From positions 6,037,618 to 6,101,617 of the forward strand of contig NC_134951.1 of NCBI RefSeq assembly GCF_965638725.1: a stretch of DNA of 64,000 nucleotides, read 5' to 3'. A model generated the notes under the pieces. It was given only the letters and a program-made list of their open reading frames with translations. It did not search any database and had not been told where the DNA came from. The DNA is from Aptenodytes patagonicus. Its lineage: Eukaryota; Chordata; Aves; Sphenisciformes; Spheniscidae. A program made the translations under genes and the position numbers. This document shows, one piece after another, positions 1-11,849 of the stretch; the stretch's first letter is position 1, and each line of letters starts with the position of its first letter.

Positions 1-144
1 GAAGTTATTCTTCATTAGTCTGGGTGATTCTTATTGTAATAACATTAGTATGGCATATAATATTATTAGTATTATTAGTATATCTGTGTATTATTAGTAT
101 AACTATTATAACTATAATTAGTACTTAACATCACATAATTCAGA

Positions 145-3100
145 TCATTGGCTATTCTCACCCAAAATCAAATCCCCTTGAGGTACACATCGGACTTCCC
201 CATCCTCCCGCATTATCCACCAAGTGCACCCAGGTCCTTGAGCAAAAGCAATCCCATGGATGGGTTTGCCTCTGCCTGAGGCAGGAATAACCCAGACTGT
301 CTTCCCCAGCATATTTTTTATGTGCACTACAGGAACTTTATTCCCATCTACAGTACGTAAAAGTTCTGACTGGGCAGGGCCAGCTCGATTGGCAGATCCC
401 CTAGTGTTGACTAACCAGGTGGCCTTTGCTAAATGCGTATCCCAATGTTTGAACGTCCCGCCACCCATTGCTCTCAGTGTAGTCTTTAACAGTCCATTGT
501 ATCGTTCAATTTTCCCAGAGGCCGGTGCATGATAGGGGATGTGATACACCCACTCAATGCTGTGCTCTTTGGCCCAGGTGTCTATGAGGTTGTTTCGGAA
601 ATGAGTCCCATTGTCTGACTCAATTCTTTCTGGGGTGCCATGTCGCCATAGGACTTGCTTTTCAAGGCCCAGGATAGTGTTCCGGGCGGTGGCATGGGGC
701 ACGGGATATGTTTCCAGCCATCCGGTGGTTGCCTCCACCATTGTAAGCACGTGGCGCTTGCCTTGGCGGGTTTGTGGGAGTGTGATATAATCGATCTGCC
801 AGGCCTCCCCATATTTATATTTCAACCATCGTCCTCCATACCAAAGAGGCTTTAACCGCTTGGCTTGTTTGATTGCAGCACATGTTTCGCATTCATGGAT
901 AACCTGGGCTATAGTGTCCATGGTCAAGTCCACCCCTCGATCACGAGCCCATCTATATGTTGCATCTCTTCCTTGGTGGCCTGAGGTGTCATGGGCCCAC
1001 CGAGCTAGAAATAATTCACCCTTATGTTGCCAGTCCAGATCCACCTGAGCCACTTCAATCTTAGCAGCCTGATCCACCTGCTGGTTATTTTGATGTTCTT
1101 CAGTGGCCCGACTCTTGGGTACGTGAGCATCTACGTGACGGACTTTTACAAGCAGGTTCTCCACCCGGGCAGCAATATCTTGCCACAATGCGGCAGCCCA
1201 GATGGGTTTGCCTCTGCGCTGCCAGTTGCTCTGCTTCCATTGCTGCAACCACCCCCACAGGGCATTTGCCACCATCCATGAGTCAGTATAGAGATAGAGC
1301 ACTGGCCACTTTTCTCGGTCAGCAATTTCTAAAGCCAGCTGGATGGCCTTTACTTCTGCAAATTGGCTCGATTCACCTTCTCCTTCAGCAGTTTCTACAA
1401 CTTGTCGCATAGGACTCCATACAGCAGCTTTCCACCTCCGATGTTTTCCCACAAGACGACAGGACCCATCAGTGAACAGGGCATATTGCTTCTCATTTTC
1501 TGGTAGTTCATTATACATTGGGGCCTCTTCAGCACGCGTTACCTCCTCCTCTGGCAATATTCCAAAATCTTTGCCCTCTGGCCAATCCATGATCACTTCC
1601 AGGATTCCTGGGCGACTGGGGTTTCCTATTCGAGCCCGTTGTGTGATCAGTGCGACCCACTTACTCCATGTAGCATCAGTTGCATGATGTGTACAGGGGA
1701 CCCTCCCTCTGAACATCCAGCCTAGCACCGGCAGTCGGGGTGCCAGGAGGAGCTGTGCTTCAGTGCCGATCACTTCTGAAGCAGCTCGAACCCCTTCATA
1801 TGCTGCTAATATCTCTTTTTCAGTTGGAGTATAGCGGGCCTCGGATCCTCTGTATCCCCGACTCCAAAACCCTAGGGGTCGACCTCGAGTCTCCCCTGGT
1901 GCTTTCTGCCAGAGGCTCCAGGTAGGGCCGTTCTCCCCAGCTGCGGTATAGAGCACATTTTTTACCTCTTGCCCTGCCCGGACTGGCCCCAGGGCTACTG
2001 CATGAACTATCTCCCGTTTAATTTGTTCAAAAGCTTGTCATTGCTCAGGGCCCCATTTGAAATCGTTCTTCTTCCGGGTCACTTGATAGAGAGGGTTTAC
2101 AATCAGACTGTAATTTGGAATGTGCATTCTCCAAAAACCCACGACGCCTAAGAAAGCTTGTGTTTCCTTTTTGCTAGTTGGTGGAGACATGGCTGTTATT
2201 TTGTTGATCACATCCATTGGGATCTGACGACGTCCATCTTGCCATTTTATTCCTAAAAACTGGATCTCCTGTGCAGGTCCCTTGACCTTACTTTGTTTTA
2301 TGGCAAAACCGGCCTTCAGCAGGATTTGGACTATTTCCTTCCCTTTTTCAAAAACTTCTCCTGCTGTGTTGCCCCACACGATGATATCATCAATGTATTG
2401 CAGGTGTTCTGGAGCTCCACCCTGTTCTAGTGCAGTCTGGATTAGTCCATGGCAAATGGTAGGGCTGTGTTTCCACCCCTGGGGCAGTCGGTTCCAGGTG
2501 TACTGAACACCCCTCCAAGTGAAAGCAAACTGTGGCCTGCACTCTGCTGCCAAAGGGATTGAGAAAAACGCATTAGCAATATCAACTGTGGCATACCACT
2601 TGGCTGCCTTTGACTCCAGTTCGTATTGAAGTTCTAGCATGTCTGGCACAGCAGCACTCAGCGGTGGCATGACTTCATTTAGGCCACGATAGTCTACTGT
2701 TAGTCTCCACTCTCCATTAGACTTCCGCACTGGCCATATGGGACTGTTAAAGGGTGAGCGGGTCTTGCTGATCACTCCTTGGCTCTCCAGTCGACGAATC
2801 AGCTTATGGATGGGAATCAGGGAGTCTCGGTTGGTGCGATATTGCCGCCGGTGCACTGTGGTGGTAGCAATTGGCACTTGTTGGTCTTCGACCTTCAGCA
2901 ACCCCACAACAGAGGGGTCCTCCGAAAGACCAGGCAAGGTGGACAGCTGTTTAATTTCCTCCATCTCCAAGGCAGCTATACCAAAAGCCCACCGGTACCC
3001 TTTTGGGTCCTTGAAATACCCTCTCCTGAGGTAGTCTATGCCAAGGATGCACGGAGCATCTGGGCCAGTCACAATGGGGTGCTTCTGCCACCCGTTCCCA

Positions 3101-3276
3101 GTTAAACTCACTTCGGCTTCCAATACAGTTAGCTGTTGGGATCCCCCCGTCACCCCAGAAATACAGATGGGTTCTGCCCCTATATAGCTTGATGGCATTA
3201 GGGTACACTGTGCACCGGTGTCTACCAGAGCCTTATACTTCTGTGGGTCTGACGTGCCAGGCCACCGAATCCACAC
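145..3276 (-). mobile_element. pol: ERV pol region: protease, RT, RNase H, integrase
   Basis: This is a part of the ERV. Going leftward from about 3276, the aspartic protease shows LVDTGAQCTLMPS and is followed by reverse transcriptase with the YIDDII catalytic box near 2.39 kb. RNase H is recognised by ALFTDGSC, an AEVKAIQLAL helix and YTDSWMVANAL. Integrase follows, with an HHCC-like zinc region and a DDE core (WQIDY, ESDNGTHF, GKIERYNG). In the living family these proteins would process, copy and insert the genome. The region is a fossil and mostly open. Its assignment to ERV-L is by recalled similarity, without a search. Confidence 0.88.
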
Positions 3277-3330
3277 AGTCCAGTAAACCCGGTTGTCCCT
3301 TTCCTCCCCCTGGCTGGAGGCAGGGCCCCT

Positions 3331-5712
3331 CTAATCCTCATCACAGTACTCATTTCTCATTTCTTGTACGTACGGGTCAGAAGTTTCTTCATTAAGATCA
3401 AGAGTAAGATCAGCCCTTCTACTCTCTCTGGGGAACTGCCCGCTGGAAACTGGAGCAGCAATTTTCCTGGAAGAACCTCTTTCTGTGATTGTTTTCCCTT
3501 GCAATTCGCGTACCCGTGCCCCTAGGGCTGCGGTAGGTTTCCCATCCCACTTCCTCATGTCCTCTCCGTGGTCACGCAGGTAAAACCATAGGGTGCCCCG
3601 TGGTGTGTACCCTTTATATTCTCTCTCTTGAGCAAAAGAACGCTTACTTCTAATAGCCGAGATACTGGTCCGTACAGGTGAGGAGTAGGACCTATCCTCT
3701 CTGAGTTGCTGGATCTCCCGGGACAGTTTTTCGGACAGTTTCTCCACAGCCGAGACGATGGAGGAAGAAAGACTTTCCTCGTATTGCCGGAGTTGACTAG
3801 CCAATTCATCCACTGTTTGTTCCTCTCCATCTTTCCAGGTCATCACTGCCAATGAATTGGCGTATGACGATGGTGAGCTCCTTATAAACTTCCGCCACAT
3901 GGGTCGTGTGCACTTGACTTCGTCTGGATCTTTGGATAGTTGTTTATTGTTCAGGTCACCATAAATCACCTCCAGCACAGCTAATTCTCTCAGAAACTGG
4001 ATACCCTTCTCCATGGTGGCCCACTTGCTTGGGCGACATATGACATCTTCCTTAAAGGGATACCTTTCCTTCACGCTTGACAAGAGTCGCCTCCAAAGGC
4101 TGAGGATACGTGTCCCTTTTCCAATTGCTTTATCAATGCCCCCTTCCCTAGAAAGGGATCCCAGCTGCTTGGCTTCCCTACCCTCTAATTCCAGGCTACT
4201 GGCCCCATTATCCCAGCATCGGAGCAGCCAGGTGACAATATGCTCACCTGGACGACGGCTGAAATCTTTTCGTATGTCTCGCAGCTCACTCAGGGATAGA
4301 GATCGGGTGGTCACTGCCTCGTTTATGAGTTCTTCCTCTTCCTCCTCCCCGATCAGCGGCCGGGTCTCCTCCTCCCATTCTCGTGATGGCCCTTCTCCAG
4401 GGTACTCGTACAGTTCTTCCTCCGGTTCCCTTTTAGAAGAAGCTTCTTCCTCCCTTACTAAACGAGCCGACTTCCGCTTCCAAAATTTCTTCTTGTGTAC
4501 AGGGGCGACTGATACCGGCACAGGCTGGTTCTTTGGTTCAGCCACAGGGCCTGTTGCCGGGGTTGGAGTGGCCGCAGTGCATGTCGCCGGGGTTGGAGTG
4601 GCCGCAGTGCAAGTGCATGTCACCGGAGTCCGAGTAGCTGCAGGGCCTGTTGCCGGGGTCTGAGTGACTGCAGTGCAAGTGCATGTCACCGGAGTCTGAG
4701 TGGCCGCAGGGCCTGTTGCTGGGGTTGGAGTGGCCACAGTGCACGTGCATGTCACCGGAGCCTGAGTGGCCGCAGGGCCTGTTGCCGGGGTCTGAGTGGC
4801 CGTAGTGCATGTCACTGGGGTTGGAGTGGCCGTAGTGCGTGTTGCCCGGGTTTGAGTGGCCGCAGGGCCTGTTGCCGGGGTCTGAGTGGCTGCACGGCCT
4901 GTCGCTGGGGTCGGAGTGGCCGCAGGGCGCGTTGCCCGGGTCTGAGTGGCCGCAGTGCGTGTCGTTTTACTGTCAGAGCCAGAGACCTTCCCTTCCCTTT
5001 GAGGGCACTGAATGGTGTTGAACAGGGCTCGGTAGGCATGGGCCAGGCCCCAGCACGTTGCAATGAGCTGCATCTCTCTGGAGTTGCCAGGGTGACAGCA
5101 TACTTTTTCCAAATATTCTACTAACTTTTCAGGATTCTGCACTTGCTCAGGGGTGAAGTTCCAAAACACTGGGGGTGCCCATTGGCCTAGGTACTTGCCC
5201 ATCTTGTCCCACACACCCTGCCACTCATAGTTATTCAGCCTTGGGGCAGATCTCTGGATGATATTCTTAAATTGCTTACCAACTTTAGACAAAACCGAAA
5301 CAGTATTCCCAAGAAGTATTAATAGAAGTATCTTAACTGCCCAAGGATGTTCAAAATACTGAAAAATTACTGTAATGAAGGAGGAAACATTATAGAAGAA
5401 GGTAGTGACCCTGCCATTCTGTATTTCCTCCGTAAAAAAACTCTCAGAAAGGTTACTGCAATTGCTAGTTGTCTCCACGAAATGATCTCCGTGGTACAGT
5501 AACGGCTTCATTGCGAAGTTTACATACCACACTAACGTCAAGGTCAATGTTCTAAAAACAAACCTCACAAGCGAGACATTACTATTCACTGCAGACCACA
5601 GCAAACTGCAAAACCCAACACCAATCTTTAACATGTACAGCAGGAAAAAGAGCGCGATGCAGATTATACAAATCAATATTGAGAACAGAGAAACCAACAT
5701 TGTGACCCACAA
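3331..5712 (-). mobile_element. gag: ERV gag-position frame with hydrophobic N-terminus
   Basis: A 793-codon frame lies between the primer binding site and protease, where gag belongs. About the first 150 residues contain several strongly hydrophobic stretches that look like membrane segments. A Thr/Ala/Pro-rich tandem repeat follows at roughly residues 250-400, then an acidic region rich in E and R. A capsid-like segment comes next, with RRPGEHIVTWLLRCWDNGA resembling ERV-L and Fv1 capsid. The C-terminal part is charged and partly coiled-coil-like. The capsid similarity and position support gag. The hydrophobic front is unusual for a gag and its role is unknown. Confidence 0.7.
4535..4975 (-). 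repeat. Minisatellite inside the gag-position frame
   Basis: Tandem copies of about 30 bp encode a ten-residue unit close to ATQTPATGPA. Some units carry longer variants encoding CTCT blocks. The copies vary by point differences but keep the frame open, so unit number can change without breaking it. There are no unique spacers between copies, so it is not a CRISPR array. Confidence 0.85.
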
Positions 5713-5776
5713 CTACTAACAGATATAAGTTCTTTAATACGCTCCGGTTAACCTGTTATTATCTCAAACCCTTCGT

Positions 5777-5794
5777 GCCCCACGTTGGGCGCCA
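5777..5794 (-). other. ERV primer binding site, tRNA-Lys type
   Basis: Read on the minus strand, TGGCGCCCAACGTGGGGC lies eight bases after the LTR end. It matches the 3' end complement of tRNA-Lys(1,2), as used by several betaretroviruses. Its position between the LTR and the gag-position frame supports the call. Confidence 0.8.
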
Positions 5795-5802
5795 AAAAGG
5801 AC

Positions 5803-6345
5803 TGTCGTGGTTTAACTTCAGTCGGCAACTAAGCACCACGCAGCCGCTCGCTCACTCCCCCCCACCCGGTGGGATGGGGGAGAGAATTGGAAGAGCACAA
5901 GCTAGAAAAACTCGTGGGTTGAGATAAAAACAGTTTAATAATTGAAATAAAATGATAATAATAATAATATGATAATAATAATAATAATACACAAAGCAAG
6001 TGATGCACAGTACAATTGCTCACCACCCGCCGACCGATGCCCAGCCAGTCCCCGAGCAGCGGCCCCCCCGGCCAGCTTTCCCCAGTTTATGTACTGAGCA
6101 TGACGTCACATGGTATGGAATGTCCCTTTGGCCAGTTTGGCTGTGCCCCCTCCCAGCTTCTTGTGCACCTTCAGCCTTCTCAGTCGGTAGAACATGGGAA
6201 GCTGAAAAGTCCTTGGCTAGTGTAAGCATTACCTAGCAACAACTAAAACATCGGTGCGTTATCAACTTTGTTCTCATCCTAAATCCAAAACACTGTACCA
6301 GCTACTAGAAAAGAAATTAACTCTATCCCTGCCGAAACCAGGACA
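5803..6345 (-). repeat. 5' LTR of the ERV
   Basis: On the minus strand it starts TGTCCTGGTTTCGGC and ends TTAAACCACGACA, giving the usual TG...CA ends over 543 bp. It contains a perfect palindromic cAMP-response element, TGACGTCA, at 6101-6108 and an ATAAT microsatellite near 5950-5995. It is the same family as the solo LTRs at 14802 and 30840. Its outer flank begins GTTTT; the matching target duplication would lie beyond the left edge. Confidence 0.92.
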
Positions 6346-9330
6346 GTTTTTTAATGAATTAAACTCCAGTATGAACCACACAATTTGGTGAGAGAAAGTT
6401 TGCAGTCTAAGGGGAAGTTTTGAGCCAAAAGAGCAGCTGTAGCAATGACAATCAGGAGAAACAACTTTTAATGACAGCTCTGCAAGTCATTCGCTGTTTG
6501 ACCTCAGGAAAGTCAAAGCACTGTTTTTCGGCAAGACCTGAAATAGGCTGTGATATGTAAATGATAAAAAATGTCAGGAAACGGAAAGTTTTAAAGTGTG
6601 GCTGAAGAATTCACAGCCTGTGTTGACCAGTGATAATAATACAACCCTGCTCAACTGAAGGTCTTGTAGTATTAGTAGAACTGCTCAGAAATATTCTATT
6701 CTAAGTGAGCTTTATCAGGCAATGGGAAGGGACATTGATATGTGGCATACAACATCATTTACATGTCATTAGAGATGGTCACCTTGTTCCTTTAGCGCTC
6801 TTTGAAAATACCAGATATTAATTTTGCACTCTCGTAGCTAACATCAGTGTTAAGGAATTCTTCTATTAAGAAAACCCTGAATTCATTCCTTAGAATTCAG
6901 AACTGGTGGTCCATGTCAGGCTCGGTCAACGTTAATAAATAGACACATAACATATACAAACAGAATTACATTCTCAGTGCACTTTAGTCTCCTTTTATGG
7001 CAAAAGGAAGTCCATGTCTCATCAACTGAACTCTTCTCTGATTTTCATGGCAGGTTCCAGAAGAGGAGAAATCACATGAAATTCACCCCAACAACTATGA
7101 TGAGCACAGCAGATTTGAAGCTACCATGTAGAAAAATAATTCCTCTGTAGTATTTGTCCTAATGATGCTCCTTTCAGTTTCTAATGCTAAAAAACAACAT
7201 CCGAGTATTGTCCTAACCACGCTGGGTTTTCAAGAAGGGGATGTAGATAGCTATATTTTTGTAATATAAAACAGGCTTGATTTTAGAATACACAGTCATT
7301 ATGCCAAGCTCAGGTGAATGAATTAGATCCTTCCAATACATTTGTTCATCAGAAAAACCCACCACAAACTGCTCTACAAAATTATCTGTATTTTATCTTT
7401 TGTTGTCACTGAGTCAATATAGCTATCGAAATAACCTTTGTGTTTCAAGCCTATTACAGGATACCATATTTAACTGCAAGATTTCTGAGTTACAGTCACA
7501 CCCTTCAACTGTGTAGGGGTAATCAAGAAGAAATGGATTGATATTGTTTATTTGGATCCTAACAAGCTTTTCACTGGAGCATCCCAGATTAACTTTTTAA
7601 GAAAGTGTGTTGTCCCATTTTTGGATGGGGGAGAAAATGTGCTGTATTTTGAAGACTGGTTATGACAGGAAAAAAAATGTTGAAATCATTTTCATGGCAA
7701 AGCACAGAATACAGTGATTGATGAGGTACACTCAGTGGCAATATGAGCATCAAGATTCTTTGTTAATATGTTTATTGAAAGGGAGAAGAAAGTGAAATGG
7801 TGAAAAAATTCATTATTGGCATAGATTTATTTAGACTGTTTCAAGGACACAATAAGGGAATTGAGTAGGAGCTATGAAAAACAGGTAATTACATAATATG
7901 TCTTATTACGTCCAACAGTAATAAATGGATAGTAGCACTGTTAATGTCAAGAATATAAACTGAACTAAATGCTAGCTCCAAGAAAAAGCGGGAGTTGTTA
8001 GGAACTGATCAGAAAGCAACTATGTTCAACCTACAGAAGACTCACTGGAGAACTCCTGTGTGGTGAGTCGCTACCTTTGAAGTCACTGCCTCCTAAAACA
8101 AGAGAGAGCAGAAAGAAGAAAATTGAAGCTAAATTAAGGTAAACTAACACCATCCAAGAAGCGATGATAATGGCTGCTTAATTAAAAGAGACCAAAATTG
8201 AGGTATCTGAAGGGACTCTACGAGATGACAGTAGCTGGGAGCAGAGTCACACATCTGTGCCTACCTACACGGGGTAATCCATTGAGAGGCAATGGATGGG
8301 AGAGGAAAATCTAACAGAAGGATCACAGTGCCTCTAGGCATTATTCAGACACAGAAAGCTACCACTGATGTCTCAGAAGGACAAGCGACAGTGGATGAAC
8401 TTTCAAGACTTTTTTATATTAACATCTTATTTCAAGTCTTACTTATCAGATTTAAGGGGAAAACTCCTCTCATATAAAATAGCACAGAAATTTTTGGTTC
8501 TGCTGATGTATTTTTCCTTGAAAAACTTTAGAAAGATACCAGGCAGGGCTGTCCCATACGTTATATCAGCTGTATACTGCTATATATGTCAGACTTCTCT
8601 CTATGAATGAAAATACCTTTGTTGTAACACACTTTAGTTCAGATATACTCTTTTGCAGATGTGCAACAACTGACTCTTTTCTACCTTATTGGCTTGGAGA
8701 CATCTTTTATCCTTTCAAAGCTTTCACACAATCATTTTTGTAAAAACTGAGAAGGCATTTAACAATGTAAATAATGCATATGTAAAGATCTTAGAAGTTT
8801 TGTGCATAATTTACAAATGCAAAGTATTGAAGTATTTGAAAAAGACTCCATATGTAGACAGACTGTAAAAATCTTATCCTCAATACATGAAGCTCACCCC
8901 TCAAAATCCTACGTGGGGATTCAGAGGATCTTTCTTTCACCTACAGCTGTGAGGTAACTTCACTGATTGTGAGTGTTCACCACAAAGGAATACCTGAGTG
9001 AGAAAGTACCACTTACTGTGAGTAAACCTTTCAGAATGATGCCTTCAACAGTTATCTTTAGCTCTTTAAAACGAAAGGGGAAAAAATAAACGATGCAGTT
9101 TTGTTCTCCAGTTCTCCTTATAATCTTTCCATAGTAACCCAGACCCTCATCCACTAAGTATTCATTACTGTCCTCTGCCTTTTTTCAGAAGATTACTGCC
9201 GCAGAGAAATCAGTCCTTCAGGTTCCCTCAAAAAACAGAGTAGGGAGATGGATCCCTTTACATGGAGATTTATTCCACCTAACCTAGCTACCATTTTCAG
9301 GAAATTCTTTGTTTCCTTTTTGACAAAGAA
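6346..9330. other. Intergenic, nothing recognised
   Basis: This is AT-rich sequence with only short, unconvincing frames. I see no recognisable exon, repeat family or RNA gene. Old, decayed repeats may be present but cannot be named by eye. Confidence 0.5.
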
Positions 9331-9632
9331 GGACCCTAGAAATAGGGCCTGTAGCAATAGGACAAAGAGTAACGGTTTTAAACTAACAGAGGGTAGATTC
9401 AGACTAGATATAAGGAAGACATTTTTTACGATGAGGTGGTGAGACACTGGCACAGGTTGCCCAGAGAGGTGGTGGATGCCCCATCCCTGGAAACATTCCA
9501 GGTCAGGTTGGACGGGGCTCTGAGCAACCTGATCTTAGTTGAAGATGTCCCTGCCCATGGAAGGGGGGTTGGACTAGATGACCATCAAAGGTCCCTTCCA
9601 ATCCAAGCCATTCTATGACTCTATCATTCTAA
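9331..9632 (+). mobile_element. CR1 LINE, 3' fragment
   Basis: The sequence matches the CR1 ORF2 tail: a GGGTAGATTCAGACTAGATATAAGG-like stretch, then 'GGCACAGGTTGCCCAGAGAGG', with the stop and the short 3' end. It finishes with the CR1 hallmark TTCTATGACTCTATCATTCT. It is heavily 5'-truncated and has many differences from the younger CR1 copies nearby, so it is an older subfamily. Confidence 0.88.
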
Positions 9633-9801
9633 GTCTAGCTTAGCCTGGAAAACTATATTTTAGATGGCTGAAACCATGTGAGTTGTATATGACTTTAACA
9701 ACTGAAAGAGGGATTAAAAACGCAGCTGTGAAAAACACTTCATAGGTCCATCCTGATGTTCACAATACTTAAAAACTAACAAATAATACAGAAAAAGCAT
9801 T

Positions 9802-10618
9802 AGAATCATAGAATCATAGAATCATTAAGGTTGGAAAAGACCTCTAAGATCATCGAGTCCAACCGTCAACCCAACACCACCATGCCCACTAAACCATGTC
9901 CCTAAGTGCCTCATCTACACGTCTTTTAAATACCTCCAGGGATGGGGACTCAACCACTTCCCTGGGCAGCCTGGTCCAATGTTTCACCACTCCTTCAGTA
10001 AAGAAATTTTTCCTCATGTCCAATCTAAACCTCCCCTGCCGCAACTTGAGGCCATTTCCTCTCGTCCTATCGCTGGTTACTTGGGAGAAGAGACCAACAC
10101 CCACCTCGCTACAACCTCCTTTCAGGGAGTTGTAGAGAGCGATGAGGTCTCCCCTCAGCCTCCTTTTCTCCAGGCTAAACAACCCCAGTTCCCTCAGCTG
10201 CTCCTCATCAGACTTGTTCTCCAGACCCCTCACCAGCCTCGTTGCCCTTCTCTGGACACGCTCCAGCACCTCAACGTCCTTCTTGGAGTGAGGGGCCCAA
10301 AACTGAACACAGGGTTCGAGGTGCGGCCTCACCAGGGCCGAGTACAGGGGCACGATCACTTCCCTGCTCCTGCTGGCCACACTATTTCTGATACAGGCCA
10401 GGATGCCATTGGCCTTCTTGGCCGCCTGGGCACACTGCCGGCTCATGGTCAGCCGGCTGTCGACCAACACCCCCAGGTCCTTTTCCGCCAGGCAGCTTTC
10501 CAGCCACTCTTCCCCAAGCCTGTAGCGCTGCATGGGGTTGTTGTGGCCGAAGTGCAGGACCCAGCACTTGGCCTTGTTGAATCTCATACAGTTGGCCTCG
10601 GCCCATCGATCCAGCCTG
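9802..10618 (-). mobile_element. CR1 LINE, 5'-truncated
   Basis: On the plus strand this begins with TAGAATCATAGAATCATAG, the reverse of the CR1 3' repeat, and runs back through the ORF2 C-terminus. The frame is open for about 230 codons of CR1 sequence ([20 protein letters not shown] and similar). It is the same subfamily as the copies at 11.85 and 35.7 kb. It lies in inverted orientation to the copy at 11.85 kb. Confidence 0.93.
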
Positions 10619-11849
10619 TAATTAGGGCAATGAAAATGAAAAATGTAAATATGTAATGTAAATGAAATGAAAAATGTAAAAAGTATGTGTTGTAAAAACA
10701 TCAAACAAGAAATAGGACTAGAAGTGACCTTTTGAACAACGTGGTGCAGCCAGATGACTAAACCCTCATGTGAAGTTAAGCTAAGTGAACAGGATGTGAG
10801 ACACTACAGATCATTTTATGAGAAAATTGCTGAATGTGACAGGAAACAATATAACACTCTGATAAGAATTACAGATAACACCATGAAAAATGAAAAGCGA
10901 GTTATATGAGAAATGGCCTCATAGCACAGATAATTGTAGGGAAGAATTGGGGACCTTCTGGGGAGCATAACCTTGAAAGGCCAGCAAGTGCCCTTGTAAG
11001 CATAGCTGAAATACCAACCTCAGGTACAGATGTAGCAAATCTGAGACCAAACAAAATTTAATTAGTAGTGGGCAAAGATGGGGAAGGCAAAGAAATAGGA
11101 AAAGGGACAATGAGGCATGCAAAAAAAACTGCAATGAGGGTTCTCTGGGGTATCTGTCAGGCAGTCCTGAGATAGATCACTGCAGCCCGGAGCAAGACAA
11201 CAAATCAAATCTCTTGTTTTGATCATCTATGCGTGTTTGATTTCCTCCTATGGTCTCCATCCTGCTATGGTGGAGAGCTGCTGACCCTTTTGCTCGTCAA
11301 TGAGGCAGCCATACACTGGCAGGAAAGAAAAGCAAGGAGTTAAAAGAGACACAGGGTGGAAGATGAACTTTGAAAATGGGACTGAAAAGTACAGTACAAA
11401 GTTAAAGTACAACTACTCTAAACTTGAGGTTCACAATGACTAGCATTTCTTTTCTTTCTCATGAAAGACTGCCAATGTTTTATCCTCTCCAATAACCACT
11501 GAACACTCTTTCTGTCTTACCTTTGTTCTCACCTTGACTTGTTTCTACATAAAAAAGCTTAACTAAGCTTTATTTTAAAAATAAGGTTTGGGTTTTTTAA
11601 GTGAGTAAAAACTCATTCAGTATCGACATTCATCAAGTTGTGCATAAAAATATCTGAAAAAGATGAGTTAAAGGGCAGCAACTGTGTGTAACTTTCAGCT
11701 TGAAATTAGATTCCACCATCAGGATGCTGAAAGCTCTTTTTTAGATTTCTGTCATTCTCAGAAGAAACCTTAGGAGTTCATATTTTTCAAATTAGTAGCA
11801 TTTTGGAGGTTAGGTCAGCCATCCTTTAAAAGATATTTTCTGTATCCAG
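10619..11849. other. Intergenic spacer between two CR1 copies
   Basis: AT-rich sequence with no supported gene. It starts with a short AATGAAAATGTAAA-like low-complexity run next to the CR1 end. Confidence 0.5.

Larger units (their letters stand above)
1..6345 (-). mobile_element. Endogenous retrovirus, ERV-L-like, 3' end outside window
   Basis: Read on the minus strand, the order is 5' LTR (6345-5803), primer binding site, gag-position frame, then protease, RT, RNase H and integrase, ending near 145. Pol resembles the ERV-L (class III) group: a DTGA protease, a YIDD reverse transcriptase, and an integrase whose tail resembles avian ERV-L copies as I remember them. The gag region has an ERV-L/Fv1-like capsid segment. 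The frames are long and largely open, with about one interruption visible, so this is a fairly young fossil. The 3' LTR is not in the window, so the age cannot be taken from an LTR pair. Positions 1-144 are AT-rich, with TATTAG-like runs downstream of integrase. Confidence 0.9.

Noticed and set aside
4013-4663. 216-codon plus-strand frame opposite the ERV gag-position region
   Set aside because: It is an antisense shadow of the gag-position frame and its minisatellite, with Ser/Val-rich low-complexity content.
4535-4975. Regular direct repeats considered as a CRISPR array
   Set aside because: Repeats are contiguous with no unique spacers, lie in a retroviral frame, and the genome is eukaryotic.
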